From Gammaproteobacteria bacterium (lineage in GTDB: Bacteria; Pseudomonadota; Gammaproteobacteria; Eutrophobiales; Eutrophobiaceae): 64,000 nt of DNA. Positions 36,959 through 47,338 of this stretch are shown one piece after another. The stretch covers positions 310,001 through 374,000 of the forward strand of contig JANQNX010000009.1 in NCBI GenBank assembly GCA_028279365.1, read 5' to 3'. The notes beneath the pieces were generated by a model. That model ran no database searches. It was not told where the DNA came from and was given only the letters and a program-made list of their open reading frames with translations. Position numbers and translations under genes: made by a program. The first letter of the stretch is position 1; every line of letters starts with the position of its first letter.

Positions 36959-37822
36959 ATGGAATCACAAAAACACTTTAAACGAAGCTTCAGTTTCGAA
37001 TTTTTCCCACCGCGCACGCCGGAATCAATCGGCAAATTACAAACAACTCAGGAAGAACTTGCCAAGTTAAATCCTGATTTTTTCTCGGTCACCTTTGGTG
37101 CCGGCGGCAGTACCCGTGATAGAACCTTTGAAACGGTACAGGACATTAGCGAAAAAACCGGAATCGAGGCCGCTCCGCATATTTCCTGCATGGGTTCCTT
37201 GAACGAAGAAATCAAGGTCATTCTCGATAATTACAAAAATGCCGGTATCAAGCGTGTCGTTGCATTGCGTGGAGACTTACCTTCTGGTTCAGTCGGCTAT
37301 GGTCAGCTGCGCTATGCGAATGAACTGGTGGAATTTATCCGCAAGGAAACCGGCGATCATTTTCATATTGAAGTCGCGGCTTATCCTGAGTTTCATCCGC
37401 AAGCTGCAAATGCACAGTCCGATTTGAAAAACTTTGCGCGTAAAATTGAAGCTGGTGCAAATAGCGCGATTACGCAATATTTCTATAATCCTTTTGCTTA
37501 CTATCGCTTTATTGATAGCTGCGAAAAGTTGGGACTCGATGTGCCTATCGTGGCCGGGATTATGCCGATCATTAATTGTACTCAATTATTGCGTTTCTCT
37601 GAGGCGTGTGGCGCTGAGATCCCGCGCTGGATACTGTTGCGACTGCAGGAATTTGGAGATGATCGTGCGTCGATCAGGGCATTTGGTATTGATGTCACTA
37701 CAGAATTATGTGAGGAATTACTTACTAACGGTGCGCCTGGGCTACATTTCTATACGATGAATCAGTCAGATGCCAGCGTTAAAATCTGGAAAAATCTTGG
37801 TATTGATCAAAGAGATAAATGA
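36959..37822 (+). CDS. metF: 5,10-methylenetetrahydrofolate reductase
   Basis: A FAD-containing TIM-barrel enzyme of 287 residues, supplying methyl-THF for methionine synthesis. SFEFFPPRTPES at the start, SVTFGAGGSTRDRT, VALRGDLP and the late GAPGLHFYTMN are all conserved. It follows ahcY after a GC hairpin, completing the methyl-cycle set. No FAD-site residue appears to be missing. Confidence 0.95.
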   Translation: MESQKHFKRSFSFEFFPPRTPESIGKLQTTQEELAKLNPDFFSVTFGAGGSTRDRTFETVQDISEKTGIEAAPHISCMGSLNEEIKVILDNYKNAGIKRVVALRGDLPSGSVGYGQLRYANELVEFIRKETGDHFHIEVAAYPEFHPQAANAQSDLKNFARKIEAGANSAITQYFYNPFAYYRFIDSCEKLGLDVPIVAGIMPIINCTQLLRFSEACGAEIPRWILLRLQEFGDDRASIRAFGIDVTTELCEELLTNGAPGLHFYTMNQSDASVKIWKNLGIDQRDK

Positions 37823-37963
37823 TCCTGACGAATAGATTCCTATAATTTCGGGAGAAATACCTCTAATCATAACTTTTTGACTGTGGTATTTTTCCTCAAA
37901 TTGCTTGCTGTTATGCATTTTAGGTTGTATGTTTGCATATGAAAGTATTTAGGAATCAATATC

Positions 37964-39412
37964 TTGTCAGCACAAGTTGAGAATGTAAACGCAATTGAGA
38001 GTCAGCAGCGACCCTCATTATTGTTCGTTGATGATGATCCCATTATCGTCGATGCGCTTTCTGCTGTTCTCAAAAAAGATTTTGACATCATCACTGCCGA
38101 TTCCAGAAAGCAGGTTTCCCGACTAATTAAAGATTCCGCCGATAAACCTTCACTTGCATTAGTTGATCTAGGTTTGCCTCCAAAACCGCATTCTCCAGAA
38201 GAAGGTTTCAAGTTAATTGAAGAATTGATGTCATTTAATAGTGATTTCAAGATATTGATCCTGTCCGGACAAAATGAAGAAAATAATATTCATCATGCTC
38301 TGACCTTAGGCGCGGTTGATTTCATTCCTAAACCCTGCGACATGTCATTGTTGCGCGCGCGTTTGCAACATCAAATGATGATGTTGCAAGCAGAGATGCA
38401 TGAAAAACAACGACAGCATGATGATGTTGAGTTGCTTGGAGAAAGCACGGCATTAAAGACACTAAGAGATCTTATTAAGCAATTTGCTGATACACCTTAT
38501 CCGGTGTTAATTGAAGGTGAGTCTGGCACCGGTAAGGAACTGGTGGCGTCGGAATTACATAAGGCCAGTCATCGCTCGGAACTACCTTTTCTGACAGTTA
38601 ACTGCGCAGCCTTTACGCCTGAACTATTGGAAGCCCAATTATTTGGCCATGCCAAGGGCTCTTTTACTGGCGCCAGTTCAGAACGTAAAGGTTTTTTTGA
38701 AGAAGCTGAAGAAGGCACGCTATTCCTGGACGAAATCGGTGAGCTGCCATTGACACTGCAGTCAAAGTTGCTGCGCGTACTGGAAAATGGCGAATTTTAT
38801 CGAATTGGTGAAACCAAAACTCGTGTCTCAAAGGCAAGGGTGTTAACCGCGACCAATCGAGATCTGAAAGAAGAGGTTAAAGTCGGGAACTTCAGAAAAG
38901 ATCTGTACCATCGTTTATCAGTCCTAACTATCTCTGTGCCCCCATTGCGAGAGCGAGAGCAGGATGCAGTGCTGCTGTTAGAGCACTTTAAAAACATCTA
39001 TGCAATCAGCGCTGCACCGTTCTCACTTGAAGACGAGGCGCGCGATTTGCTGGTGACATATTCTTTCCCAGGTAACATCCGTGAATTACGCAACATTGTC
39101 ATACGTTTGTCGGCCAAGCATGCCGGTAAACAAGTGAGTCGTGAGAGTCTGCTGGAAGAGTTGGAAACAGATTTTCAAACGACTCTCGATGCTGATGGTG
39201 TTGCTGAGGAATGGCTGGCGAGAGAGCTGGCTGACAAAGGTTTTCATCTGGATGAAAAATTGACGGAAATGGAACAACGCTATGTCAATCTGGCATTAAG
39301 ACAATGTAATGGAAATCTAAGTAAAGCGGCCAAAATGTTAGGCATAAATCGTACTACACTTTATAGCAGGCTAGAGCGGCTAAATATCAATACGAAATCG
39401 ACGGAAGATTAG
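37964..39412 (+). CDS. Sigma-54-dependent response regulator (NtrC-like) at the head of the pilus locus
   Basis: 482 residues in three parts. A receiver domain (about 15-135) has acidic pocket D23/D24, phospho-acceptor D68 in LVDLGLPP, S101 and K123. An AAA+ domain has Walker A GESGTGKE at 185-192, the sigma-54 contact loop GSFTGA at 232-237 and Walker B TLFLDEIGEL. A Fis-type helix-turn-helix lies near 447-471 (NLSKAAKMLGINRTTLYSRL). All catalytic residues are intact. The receiver with its GLPPxPxxxxEGF stretch resembles PrsR-type regulators. TTG at 37964 follows AGGA. It lies 3 bp before the pilus genes, so it probably regulates them. Confidence 0.92.
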   Translation: MSAQVENVNAIESQQRPSLLFVDDDPIIVDALSAVLKKDFDIITADSRKQVSRLIKDSADKPSLALVDLGLPPKPHSPEEGFKLIEELMSFNSDFKILILSGQNEENNIHHALTLGAVDFIPKPCDMSLLRARLQHQMMMLQAEMHEKQRQHDDVELLGESTALKTLRDLIKQFADTPYPVLIEGESGTGKELVASELHKASHRSELPFLTVNCAAFTPELLEAQLFGHAKGSFTGASSERKGFFEEAEEGTLFLDEIGELPLTLQSKLLRVLENGEFYRIGETKTRVSKARVLTATNRDLKEEVKVGNFRKDLYHRLSVLTISVPPLREREQDAVLLLEHFKNIYAISAAPFSLEDEARDLLVTYSFPGNIRELRNIVIRLSAKHAGKQVSRESLLEELETDFQTTLDADGVAEEWLARELADKGFHLDEKLTEMEQRYVNLALRQCNGNLSKAAKMLGINRTTLYSRLERLNINTKSTED

Positions 39413-39415
39413 GCG

Positions 39416-40861
39416 ATGTATTACGATTATTTTAATCTAAAACAACCCCCATTCAGGATTACGCCCGATACGAGTTTGTTTTTTCCGGGCGGTGATCGCG
39501 GTGCTATTCTCGATGCGCTGATTTATGCCATTGTCAGTGGTGAGGGTATCGTTAAGCTGGTTGGAGAAGTGGGAAGTGGTAAAACCACGCTCTGTCGGAT
39601 GCTGGAAAAGGAATTGCCAGCAAATGTCGAAATTGTCTATCTGGCTAATCCCAGTTTATCCCCCGACAATATCTTACATGCTATCGCTTTTGAACTTGGT
39701 ATCAAGGTGCAGCCCGATTCCAGTCGTTTGAAAGTGATGAATGATTTACAAAATTATTTGTTAGAACGACACGCCGAAAACAAACAGGTCGTGGTGTTTG
39801 TTGAGGAAGCGCAAAGCATGCCAATTGCCACACTTGAAGAAATACGTTTGTTGAGCAATTTGGAAACCGCGCAAAACAAGTTGTTACAAATTGTGATATT
39901 CGGGCAGCCAGAACTTGATGTCATGATTGCCAGGCAGGAGATCCGACAGCTGAAAGAGCGGATTACTTACAGCTTTTACTTGAACCCGTTAAAGCCTGAA
40001 GAGATCAAGGACTATATCAACTCACGACTGCGTGCCTGTGGCTATCGCTCGACTGAGTTATTCAACGAGAAAGCGATCAAATGCATTGCAAAGTATTCAA
40101 ATGGATTATTACGAAGGATTAACATCCTGGCTGATAAATCTCTGCTGGCTTGTTATGCCGCGAATGTTAATTGTGTCACTGCCAAACATGTTGAACTTGC
40201 TGCAAGTGAAACAGAGTTTGTTAGTGACAGAAAAACACGCAACATCAGTTTTAATCGTCCAGTATTTTTATACTCGCTGTTGGCTATCAGTCTGGCTTCA
40301 ATTGTTTTATTCGCCTTGCTAAATCTGGATCTTTTTAGCGTCGATAAGCAAACGGAACAACTGAAAAAAGAAAACCTGGCGGTGCTGCATACTGATGTCG
40401 AAGATGATAATTCTGCGTTAATGCTGATAGAACAAAATGAGGAAGACGTAGTGCTGACCAATGAAAAAATGTCCGCTAGCATTGTTAAATCGGAAGTGAC
40501 TGACAGTGCAACCAGCATTGAAGAAACTTTGGCAGTTGAATCGCAGCTGTTGCCGGATCCTTCGGAGCTCGAGTCGGCAGCATGGCAATCAATGGAACAG
40601 TATGTCTATACCTATCCGGAAACGCCATTAAAGCAAGAGAATGTAGTGAATGAAATTTCTGGAGATATGATGAATATCGATAGCATAAAAAATACGCCAG
40701 CGTATTCGAGCCAGAATCGTGAATTACTGATGCAACAGCTGGTGGAGTTACCTTCCGAAACAATAATGACACACAATTCTCTAGCAACCGGTATGACATG
40801 TAAGCTTTGCAGCACTTTCATATATCGACCGGTGAAAGAGACGCAAGAGAGCATTAACTAG
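39416..40861 (+). CDS. mshM: MSHA biogenesis protein MshM-like ATPase
   Basis: An ExeA/MshM-type AAA ATPase anchored in the inner membrane, 481 residues. It begins YYDYFNLKQPPFRITPD, the family's start. Walker A is GEVGSGKT at 50-57, Walker B VVVFVEEAQ at 125-133. One transmembrane segment lies at about 282-303, followed by an acidic periplasmic tail of about 180 residues. The family helps to assemble or place the secretin, by analogy with ExeA. The C-terminal tail has no recognised domain and ends with a CKLC pair. Confidence 0.88.
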   Translation: MYYDYFNLKQPPFRITPDTSLFFPGGDRGAILDALIYAIVSGEGIVKLVGEVGSGKTTLCRMLEKELPANVEIVYLANPSLSPDNILHAIAFELGIKVQPDSSRLKVMNDLQNYLLERHAENKQVVVFVEEAQSMPIATLEEIRLLSNLETAQNKLLQIVIFGQPELDVMIARQEIRQLKERITYSFYLNPLKPEEIKDYINSRLRACGYRSTELFNEKAIKCIAKYSNGLLRRINILADKSLLACYAANVNCVTAKHVELAASETEFVSDRKTRNISFNRPVFLYSLLAISLASIVLFALLNLDLFSVDKQTEQLKKENLAVLHTDVEDDNSALMLIEQNEEDVVLTNEKMSASIVKSEVTDSATSIEETLAVESQLLPDPSELESAAWQSMEQYVYTYPETPLKQENVVNEISGDMMNIDSIKNTPAYSSQNRELLMQQLVELPSETIMTHNSLATGMTCKLCSTFIYRPVKETQESIN

Positions 40862-40920
40862 TTTATAGGGGTTGTTTAAATGATGACTATCACGATGATA
40901 CTACACAGGAGCAAAGCACA

Positions 40921-42582
40921 ATGAATAAACTATTCATATTGTTCATATTTGCAATGTTGATTAGCGCGTGTGCTGAACTTGAGCCCAAACCGTTTGTTCA
41001 ATCCAGTGGACATATCAAGGCTGAGGATGCACCTGTAGTCAGCGCGGCTATCCCAGAACTGGTTGAAACGGTCCCGGTCTTGCCAGAGCCAAGCGAACCT
41101 GAACCGCTGGAACGCTATACCGTCGTTGTGAATGAAGTCCCGGTAAAAGAATTATTATTTGCGCTTGCCAGGGATGCAAAGATCAATGTTGATATTCATC
41201 CTGATATTGACGGAGCAGTGACGATAAACGCGGTAGAACAAACCTTGCCGCAAATACTCAACCGTATGTCAAACCAGATAGATATGCGCTATGAATTCGA
41301 TGGCGATAATCTGGTGATTACCCGTGATGCGCCTTTTTTAAGAACCTATAGGATTGACTATGTGAACATGTCGCGTGATATGACCAGTACCAACACTGTG
41401 GCAACGCAGATTGCTGCTACCAGTGGTAGCGGCGTTGCAGCAGGTGGTGCCGGCGGTGGAGCGGGTGGAGGTGGAGCCGGCGGTGCAGGTGGCGGCAATA
41501 ACTCAACAACTGAAGTGACCAGCACATCGAATAATAATTTTTGGCAGACTTTGATTGCTAATATCAACGCAATTATTTCTGATGAAGGACAACAGGCAAC
41601 GCAAATTACGAATTCTGTAATGGCTACGCCTGAATCGGGTTTACTGACAGTGCGTGCAACTGCCAGGCAACATAAAGAAATACAAAAATATATCGACGTT
41701 ACTATAGCCAATGCGAAACGCCAGGTGTTGATCCGCGTTACGATTGCAGAAGTGACGCTGAATGATACCTACCAGGCTGGCGTCAACTGGTCGCTACTCC
41801 AGTCTGCAGCCAAGGCTGGATTTACAATTGCATCTAGCTCATTTACCGGCCCACCAGCAAATACAATAAGTTCTTTTGTATTAAGTTATGTCGACCCAAA
41901 CGAGTCACGGGATGATCGATTGACGACCACTGTGCAATTACTCGACGAATTTGGTGATACACGGGTGCTTTCCAGTCCACAGCTAATGGTATTGAATAAC
42001 CAAACAGCCGTATTGAAGGTGGTTGAGAATATTGTATATTTTGCAGTTGATGCCGAGGTTACGCCAAACCCAGTTGCAACAGGCGCACCTATTCAGGCTG
42101 TAGATACGACTGCGCAAACCGTACCTGTCGGGATTGTTATGAGTGTCACACCACAAATCAGTACTAGTGGAGAGGTTTCATTAAATGTGCGACCCACGAT
42201 TTCACGTATTAGTAGTTTCGTCAATGATCCGAATCCACTACTGGCGGACGCTAATGTTACTAACCCGGTCCCCCAGATTGAAATTAGGGAAATGGAGTCT
42301 ATGTTACGTCTGACCGATGGCCAGATCGGTGTGCTCGGTGGTCTGATGCAGGACGAGTCGCAAGAGAATGACAGGGGTCTGCCTGGTATTAAGGATGTGG
42401 AAGGCATCGGTGCCTTGTTCAAAGACAGGCAGATTATTGAGAACAAGACCGAACTCGTGATCTTCATTCAACCCTATATCATTAATAGTCCAAGTATTGA
42501 GACAGAACTGGAAGAATATAAACAATATCTTGATCAGACGTCTTATTACGACGCAAATTCACTGGAGACAGCGACACCGTGA
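40921..42582 (+). CDS. mshL: MSHA-type pilus secretin MshL
   Basis: The outer-membrane secretin through which the pilus passes, 553 residues. A lipoprotein signal ends at LISAC (Cys17). An N1-like domain with VNEVPVKELLFALARDAKI follows, then a glycine-rich linker (about residues 174-193), then the secretin core with GIVMSVTPQIS and TDGQIGVLGGLMQDE. The C-terminus keeps ALFKDRQIIENKTELVIFI, the family's last strands. A 59-base gap with AGGAG precedes the ATG. The stop overlaps the next gene by 4 bp (GTGA). Confidence 0.92.
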   Translation: MNKLFILFIFAMLISACAELEPKPFVQSSGHIKAEDAPVVSAAIPELVETVPVLPEPSEPEPLERYTVVVNEVPVKELLFALARDAKINVDIHPDIDGAVTINAVEQTLPQILNRMSNQIDMRYEFDGDNLVITRDAPFLRTYRIDYVNMSRDMTSTNTVATQIAATSGSGVAAGGAGGGAGGGGAGGAGGGNNSTTEVTSTSNNNFWQTLIANINAIISDEGQQATQITNSVMATPESGLLTVRATARQHKEIQKYIDVTIANAKRQVLIRVTIAEVTLNDTYQAGVNWSLLQSAAKAGFTIASSSFTGPPANTISSFVLSYVDPNESRDDRLTTTVQLLDEFGDTRVLSSPQLMVLNNQTAVLKVVENIVYFAVDAEVTPNPVATGAPIQAVDTTAQTVPVGIVMSVTPQISTSGEVSLNVRPTISRISSFVNDPNPLLADANVTNPVPQIEIREMESMLRLTDGQIGVLGGLMQDESQENDRGLPGIKDVEGIGALFKDRQIIENKTELVIFIQPYIINSPSIETELEEYKQYLDQTSYYDANSLETATP

Positions 42583-44417
42583 GTCTGTTAATGGACGCCT
42601 TGAAAAAGGCGGAAGAAGAAAAAAAACGAGCAGCGAAACAACTTAAGGAAGTTGATGAGCTGCCTGATGTTGATGATAGCGGTAGTTTTTCCAGCAATGA
42701 ATTAGCTGACAGTACTGATGAGCAACCGGTATTGCAACAATCCGCTTTTTCAGAGACCTCTGAACTTACTCTGGAGCCATTAGATTCTATCTTTGAGGAT
42801 ACCGCTGTTTTACCGGTCGAAGATACTCAGCAAATTAGCCAAAAAGACATCCCGACCGTCGATGTCACGCAGTCATTCTCAGAGGATATGACTATCGAAA
42901 ATACTGTTGAAAAATCGATAATTGATCAGTCACTCGAGGCTACTCAGGAAGCAATCGATCTTGATGATAATAATGTATTGGAAGGCTTAAGCACTGAGAG
43001 TTCATCAGCACCGTTTGATGATACCTTCCATGGTGTAATCATGGACGAAGCTGACGAGGATACTGATGTTTATGAGGAGACGCTGCCGGGGGTTTCTGCG
43101 GATCAGCTTGCGAAAGATATTGGTGGGGGTAATTATCAACCCACTCCCGTAGCCGCACAGACTGTTTTTTCCGCCTCACAAAAGAATACCAAAACCAGCA
43201 AGTCATCATTTAAATGGGGAGTGCTGACAGTGATGATTGTACTTGCACTAGGTTCATTCGCAGTTTTTTATTATTTTTCTATCACTCCAGTGTCAAGAAC
43301 GATGCCTTCCCCAACAGTCGCCAGGGGCATAGAGACAACTCCAGTTCCACCGAGAGCTCTGTCAATTCCTGAGGCCGAGGAAGAAGCGGTTAGCGGAACA
43401 TTAATTTCATCTGAAACGGCGGTTAATAATGATACTGATCTCCCTGAAGTGACACAGGTTGATCAAACCCTTGAACAGGTGATCGATACTGAAATGAGCC
43501 CAGAATTGATCGCTCAGGCACAGGCAGTGGCAGAGCAGATGACGATAAAGGATGAAGATATGGTCGAACAGGAGATTCAAGTAGATGAAATTAAAGATGT
43601 ATTAGTCGACAAGATTGCAGGGATGGATACTGCTGAATCAATAGCAGAAATAGTAACTGATAAGCGCGACGCAGTAGAAGATATAGCAGCGCCGGTCTCT
43701 GATGCGCCAACGAATGACGGCTCAACAGAAGCACTGATAGCTAAAGCGCAAGTGCTGGAAGATGCAGCAGGTACCAGTGTAAATACGCCTGATGCCAGTG
43801 TTATTCGTATTAGTAAAAATACCAAACCTGAAAAAAAAGCTGTTATTATCGGGCAAGCATTTAAGGCGTTTAAAGCAAGACAATACGATGCTGCCCGTTC
43901 TTTGTATAACGACGCATTGAAACTCCAGCCAAATAGTCGTGATGCTCATCTTGGCCTTGCTGCAATCGCCATACGTGACGCTGATAAAACAGCGGCGTAT
44001 TCACACTATGCTTATTTGTTAAAGCTTAATCCCAAAGACCCACTCGCAATTAGTGCGCTGCAATCCTTGTATAACGATCCTGATCCTGTGCGTGACGAGA
44101 GTGCGATCAAGTTGCTCCTACAGAGCGAGGGTGATTTACCTTATTTACATTTCGCGTTAGGGAATATTTATGCAAAACAATTACGCTGGTCTGAAGCGCA
44201 GCAGGCTTTTTTTGATGCTTATCGAGTTGATAATAATAACGCTGAGTATGCATTTAATCTTGCAGTGAGTCTTGATCACATGGGTAAATATAAGGCAGCA
44301 AGAGATTTTTATCAGCAGGCATTAGATCTGGCAGATCCTGCCTCGACCAGGTTCGATTATGTTGCTGTGAATAATCGCATTGCTGCATTATCAGCTTCGA
44401 CTGCGATAAAACCGTGA
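42579..44417 (+). CDS. mshN: MshN-like TPR protein of the pilus machine
   Basis: 612 residues. The cytoplasmic N-terminus starts MSLLMDALKKAEEEKK, a motif typical of this protein family. An acidic, low-complexity stretch runs to about 205, then one transmembrane segment (213-233), a second acidic region, and C-terminal TPR repeats from about 425 (FKAFKARQYDAARSLYNDAL and following). GTG at 42579 overlaps the mshL stop. The TPRs probably contact the secretin or other periplasmic parts; the long acidic regions are unusually poorly conserved. Confidence 0.82.
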   Translation: MSLLMDALKKAEEEKKRAAKQLKEVDELPDVDDSGSFSSNELADSTDEQPVLQQSAFSETSELTLEPLDSIFEDTAVLPVEDTQQISQKDIPTVDVTQSFSEDMTIENTVEKSIIDQSLEATQEAIDLDDNNVLEGLSTESSSAPFDDTFHGVIMDEADEDTDVYEETLPGVSADQLAKDIGGGNYQPTPVAAQTVFSASQKNTKTSKSSFKWGVLTVMIVLALGSFAVFYYFSITPVSRTMPSPTVARGIETTPVPPRALSIPEAEEEAVSGTLISSETAVNNDTDLPEVTQVDQTLEQVIDTEMSPELIAQAQAVAEQMTIKDEDMVEQEIQVDEIKDVLVDKIAGMDTAESIAEIVTDKRDAVEDIAAPVSDAPTNDGSTEALIAKAQVLEDAAGTSVNTPDASVIRISKNTKPEKKAVIIGQAFKAFKARQYDAARSLYNDALKLQPNSRDAHLGLAAIAIRDADKTAAYSHYAYLLKLNPKDPLAISALQSLYNDPDPVRDESAIKLLLQSEGDLPYLHFALGNIYAKQLRWSEAQQAFFDAYRVDNNNAEYAFNLAVSLDHMGKYKAARDFYQQALDLADPASTRFDYVAVNNRIAALSASTAIKP

Positions 44418-46129
44418 CAGGGGCACATAAAAAGCACTATCGGCTTGGTGAGATCCTGGTACAAAAAGGGGTCACCACCCACGATCAGATTGATATTGCT
44501 CTTACTGAACAAAAACGCAGTAAAGAGCATCTCGGCAAGATACTGGTAAGGCTCGGGTTTGCAACGGAAGCGATTATCCGTGACGTCATTGGCGGTGTCA
44601 TTGGTCAGGAGAGTGTCGATCTAAATAAGGCAGTGCCAGACAGCGAAGCGGTATCAATGATACCGAAAGACATGGCGCGTCGACTACGCGTACTGCCACT
44701 AACCTACAACGGCTTGACACATCAGTTAACCATTGCAATGTGTGACACGTTTAATGTTGTTGCATTGGATCAAATCAATACGCATCTTGGTGGCAACGCA
44801 GAGGTTGTGCCAGTGCTTGCTGGTGAGGCTGAAATCGAAAAAGCGATTGATCAGTTTTACGGGTTTGAGCTATCTGTCGATGGTATTTTAAATGAGATTG
44901 AAACCGGTGAAATTGATTATCAGAGTCTCGATGCCGAATCTGATGAGTACAGTCAACCCGTCGTGCGCCTGGTCAATGCTTTATTAGCGGACGCGGTTAA
45001 ACGCAATGCCTCAGACATTCACTTTGAACCGGAAGAGGGTTTCTTACGCTTTCGTTACAGAATCGATGGTGTATTGAGACAGATCCGAAGTCTGCATAAA
45101 AACTACTGGTCTGCGATCGCGGTTCGAGTCAAAGTCATGTCGGGAATGGATATTGCTGAAACCCGGGCACCTCAAGACGGACGCATCTCACTCTCATTGT
45201 CTGGAAGAAAAGTCGATTTTCGTGTATCGACATTACCGACTGTGCATGGTGAAAATATTGTCTTACGTGTACTTGATAGACAAAAAGGTATCGTCAGCTT
45301 TGAACAACTCGGCTTAAGAGAGGATGCGCAGAATACACTGAAATTGATGGTGGCGAGGCCAGAAGGGATTATTCTGGTCACCGGCCCTACAGGAAGTGGT
45401 AAGACGACCACGCTGTATTCAATTTTAAGTTATTTGAATACGGAGTCTGTCAATATCATGACTCTGGAAGATCCGGTCGAATATCCTACCACCATGATTC
45501 GACAAACCTCGGCCAATGAAACTTCAAGGCTCGACTTCGCCAGCGGTATTCGCTCTTTAATGCGTCAGGATCCGGATATCATCCTGGTTGGTGAGATTCG
45601 AGACGAAGATACTGCCAGCATGGCATTTCGCGCGGCGATGACTGGTCACCAGGTATTTTCAACCTTGCATACGAACTCCGCATTGGGCTCTATCCCAAGA
45701 TTGCTGGATATCGGTGTCAAGCCGGATATTATCGCTGGCAATATCATCGGTATTGTTGCGCAGCGTCTGGTCAGAAGTTTGTGTAACGCCTGTAAAGAAG
45801 CCTACCCGCTTGGCGATCTGGAACGGAACCTGTTGGGTTTAAAAGTGACAGATAAACAGAAAGAAATTTATCGTGCTAAAGGTTGTGACAAATGTGATAA
45901 CCACGGATACAAAGGTCGTATCGCTCTGCAAGAGGTATTGCACTTCGACTCGGATATTGACGAATTGATCGCAAGAAAAGGTACGCAACGCGATTTTTTA
46001 CGCATGGCGTTGTCTAAGGGATTCAGAACACTTGCCGATGTTGGCGCCAGCCGTGTATTGGATGGCTCAACCAGTCTCGAAGAGATGTCGCGCGTTGTCG
46101 ATCTGACTTCCCGGTTAAAAACAAAATAG
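44414..46129 (+). CDS. mshE: Pilus extension ATPase MshE
   Basis: A GspE/PilB-family assembly ATPase, 571 residues. It has an N-terminal MshEN/T2SSE-N domain (RLGEILVQKGV; in Vibrio MshE this type of domain binds c-di-GMP), Walker A GPTGSGKTTTLYS near 324, Asp box MTLEDPVEYP, Walker B DIILVGEIRDEDTA and the His box GHQVFSTLHTNS. A four-cysteine zinc site (CNAC...CDKC) follows. GTG at 44414 overlaps the mshN stop. No PilT-like retraction ATPase is in the window. Confidence 0.95.
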   Translation: MTGAHKKHYRLGEILVQKGVTTHDQIDIALTEQKRSKEHLGKILVRLGFATEAIIRDVIGGVIGQESVDLNKAVPDSEAVSMIPKDMARRLRVLPLTYNGLTHQLTIAMCDTFNVVALDQINTHLGGNAEVVPVLAGEAEIEKAIDQFYGFELSVDGILNEIETGEIDYQSLDAESDEYSQPVVRLVNALLADAVKRNASDIHFEPEEGFLRFRYRIDGVLRQIRSLHKNYWSAIAVRVKVMSGMDIAETRAPQDGRISLSLSGRKVDFRVSTLPTVHGENIVLRVLDRQKGIVSFEQLGLREDAQNTLKLMVARPEGIILVTGPTGSGKTTTLYSILSYLNTESVNIMTLEDPVEYPTTMIRQTSANETSRLDFASGIRSLMRQDPDIILVGEIRDEDTASMAFRAAMTGHQVFSTLHTNSALGSIPRLLDIGVKPDIIAGNIIGIVAQRLVRSLCNACKEAYPLGDLERNLLGLKVTDKQKEIYRAKGCDKCDNHGYKGRIALQEVLHFDSDIDELIARKGTQRDFLRMALSKGFRTLADVGASRVLDGSTSLEEMSRVVDLTSRLKTK

Positions 46130-46132
46130 ATT

Positions 46133-47338
46133 ATGGACTTTTTTCAATACAAGGCGATTGATGAACGTGGCCGTATTCATAATGGCCAGGTTGATGCAAT
46201 CAATGAAGCCGATCTTGAAATGCGTTTACGCAAGATGGGACTGGATCTGGTTAATTATAAAACGGTTAAATCCAGTGGTAAAAGTATCAGTGGTGCAGGG
46301 ATCAAACGACGTGACTTAATTACGTTCTGCTTCCATCTTGAACAAACATCTCGTTCCGGTGTACCGATCATGGATAGTCTGCAGGACTTGCGTGACAGCA
46401 CAGAAAACCCGCGTCTTGCTGAGGTAATCAATGCCATGATCGAGTCAATCGAGGGTGGCCAGACGCTATCTGAGGCGATGGAACAATTTGAAGTCGTGTT
46501 TGGTAATGTCTTCGTAAACCTGGTCAAGGCGGGTGAACAATCCGGTGAAATCAGTCAGGTATTTAATAAACTGGGCGACAACCTGAAATGGCAGGACGAA
46601 ATATCTTCCCAGACGAAAAAAGTACTAATGTACCCTACCTTTGTCGGTGCAGTGGTTGGTGGCGTGGTGTTCTTTTTAATGACGTATCTGGTGCCGGAGC
46701 TGTTGAAGTTTGTTAAAACCATGGGGCAGGAAATACCTGCGCATACCAAGGCATTAATTGTGGTTTCCAACATTTTTGTTAATTACTGGTATATAGTATT
46801 GGCAACACCTTTTGTGATTGCTTTCTGTATTTATCTTGGGATAAAGAGCAGCCCTCAATTTCATTTGAAATTCGATGCCTTGAAATTGCGCGTACCGGTT
46901 GTCGGCCCAATCCTCAAAAAAATTATTTTGACTCGCCTTGCCAGTTTCTTCGCGATTATGTACGCCTCCGGTATTACGATTATTGATTGTATTCGTACTG
47001 GAGAAGAAATTGCCGGAAATAAGGCGGTTGAACAAGCCATGCGTCAGGTTGGGCAACAGATTGCAGATGGTATGACGTTAAGTGATAGTTTTGCATCCAC
47101 AGATTTATTTCCACCACTAGTATTAAGAATGATTCGTGTGGGTGAGAATACTGGCGCGTTGCAGGACTCGTTATTGAACATCAGTTATTTTTACAACAGA
47201 GATATCAAGGAATCTATCGAGCGGCTTCAGGCTATGATAGAGCCAGCTATGACAGTTGTTTTGGGTGCCATTATCGCCTGGGTTATGTTTTCTGTGCTTG
47301 GACCAATTTATGATCTCATTACTAAAGTCAAAATCTGA
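46133..47338 (+). CDS. mshG: Pilus inner-membrane platform protein MshG
   Basis: A GspF/PilC-family platform protein of 401 residues, with three transmembrane segments (about 168-190, 218-236 and 370-395) between two cytoplasmic GspF domains. Landmarks are LEQTSRSGVPIMDSLQDL, FVNLVKAGEQSGEIS, and the second-domain RMIRVGENTGALQDSL. It lies 3 bp after mshE and its end overlaps the next gene by 29 bp, so expression is tightly coupled. Confidence 0.95.
   Translation: MDFFQYKAIDERGRIHNGQVDAINEADLEMRLRKMGLDLVNYKTVKSSGKSISGAGIKRRDLITFCFHLEQTSRSGVPIMDSLQDLRDSTENPRLAEVINAMIESIEGGQTLSEAMEQFEVVFGNVFVNLVKAGEQSGEISQVFNKLGDNLKWQDEISSQTKKVLMYPTFVGAVVGGVVFFLMTYLVPELLKFVKTMGQEIPAHTKALIVVSNIFVNYWYIVLATPFVIAFCIYLGIKSSPQFHLKFDALKLRVPVVGPILKKIILTRLASFFAIMYASGITIIDCIRTGEEIAGNKAVEQAMRQVGQQIADGMTLSDSFASTDLFPPLVLRMIRVGENTGALQDSLLNISYFYNRDIKESIERLQAMIEPAMTVVLGAIIAWVMFSVLGPIYDLITKVKI

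Noticed and set aside
37922..37937. Possible sigma-54 promoter before the response regulator gene
   Set aside because: AGGTTGTATGTTTGCA has GG and GC at the right spacing but misses five other consensus bases; too weak to call.
41438..41495. GGT/GGC-rich DNA repeat in mshL
   Set aside because: It is the coding sequence of a glycine-rich linker in the secretin, in frame and common in such proteins, not a separate repeat element.
47256..47309. Upstream start for the mshI-like gene
   Set aside because: The extra 18 residues are a frame-shifted reading of the mshG membrane segment; the ATG at 47310 gives a normal N-terminus.
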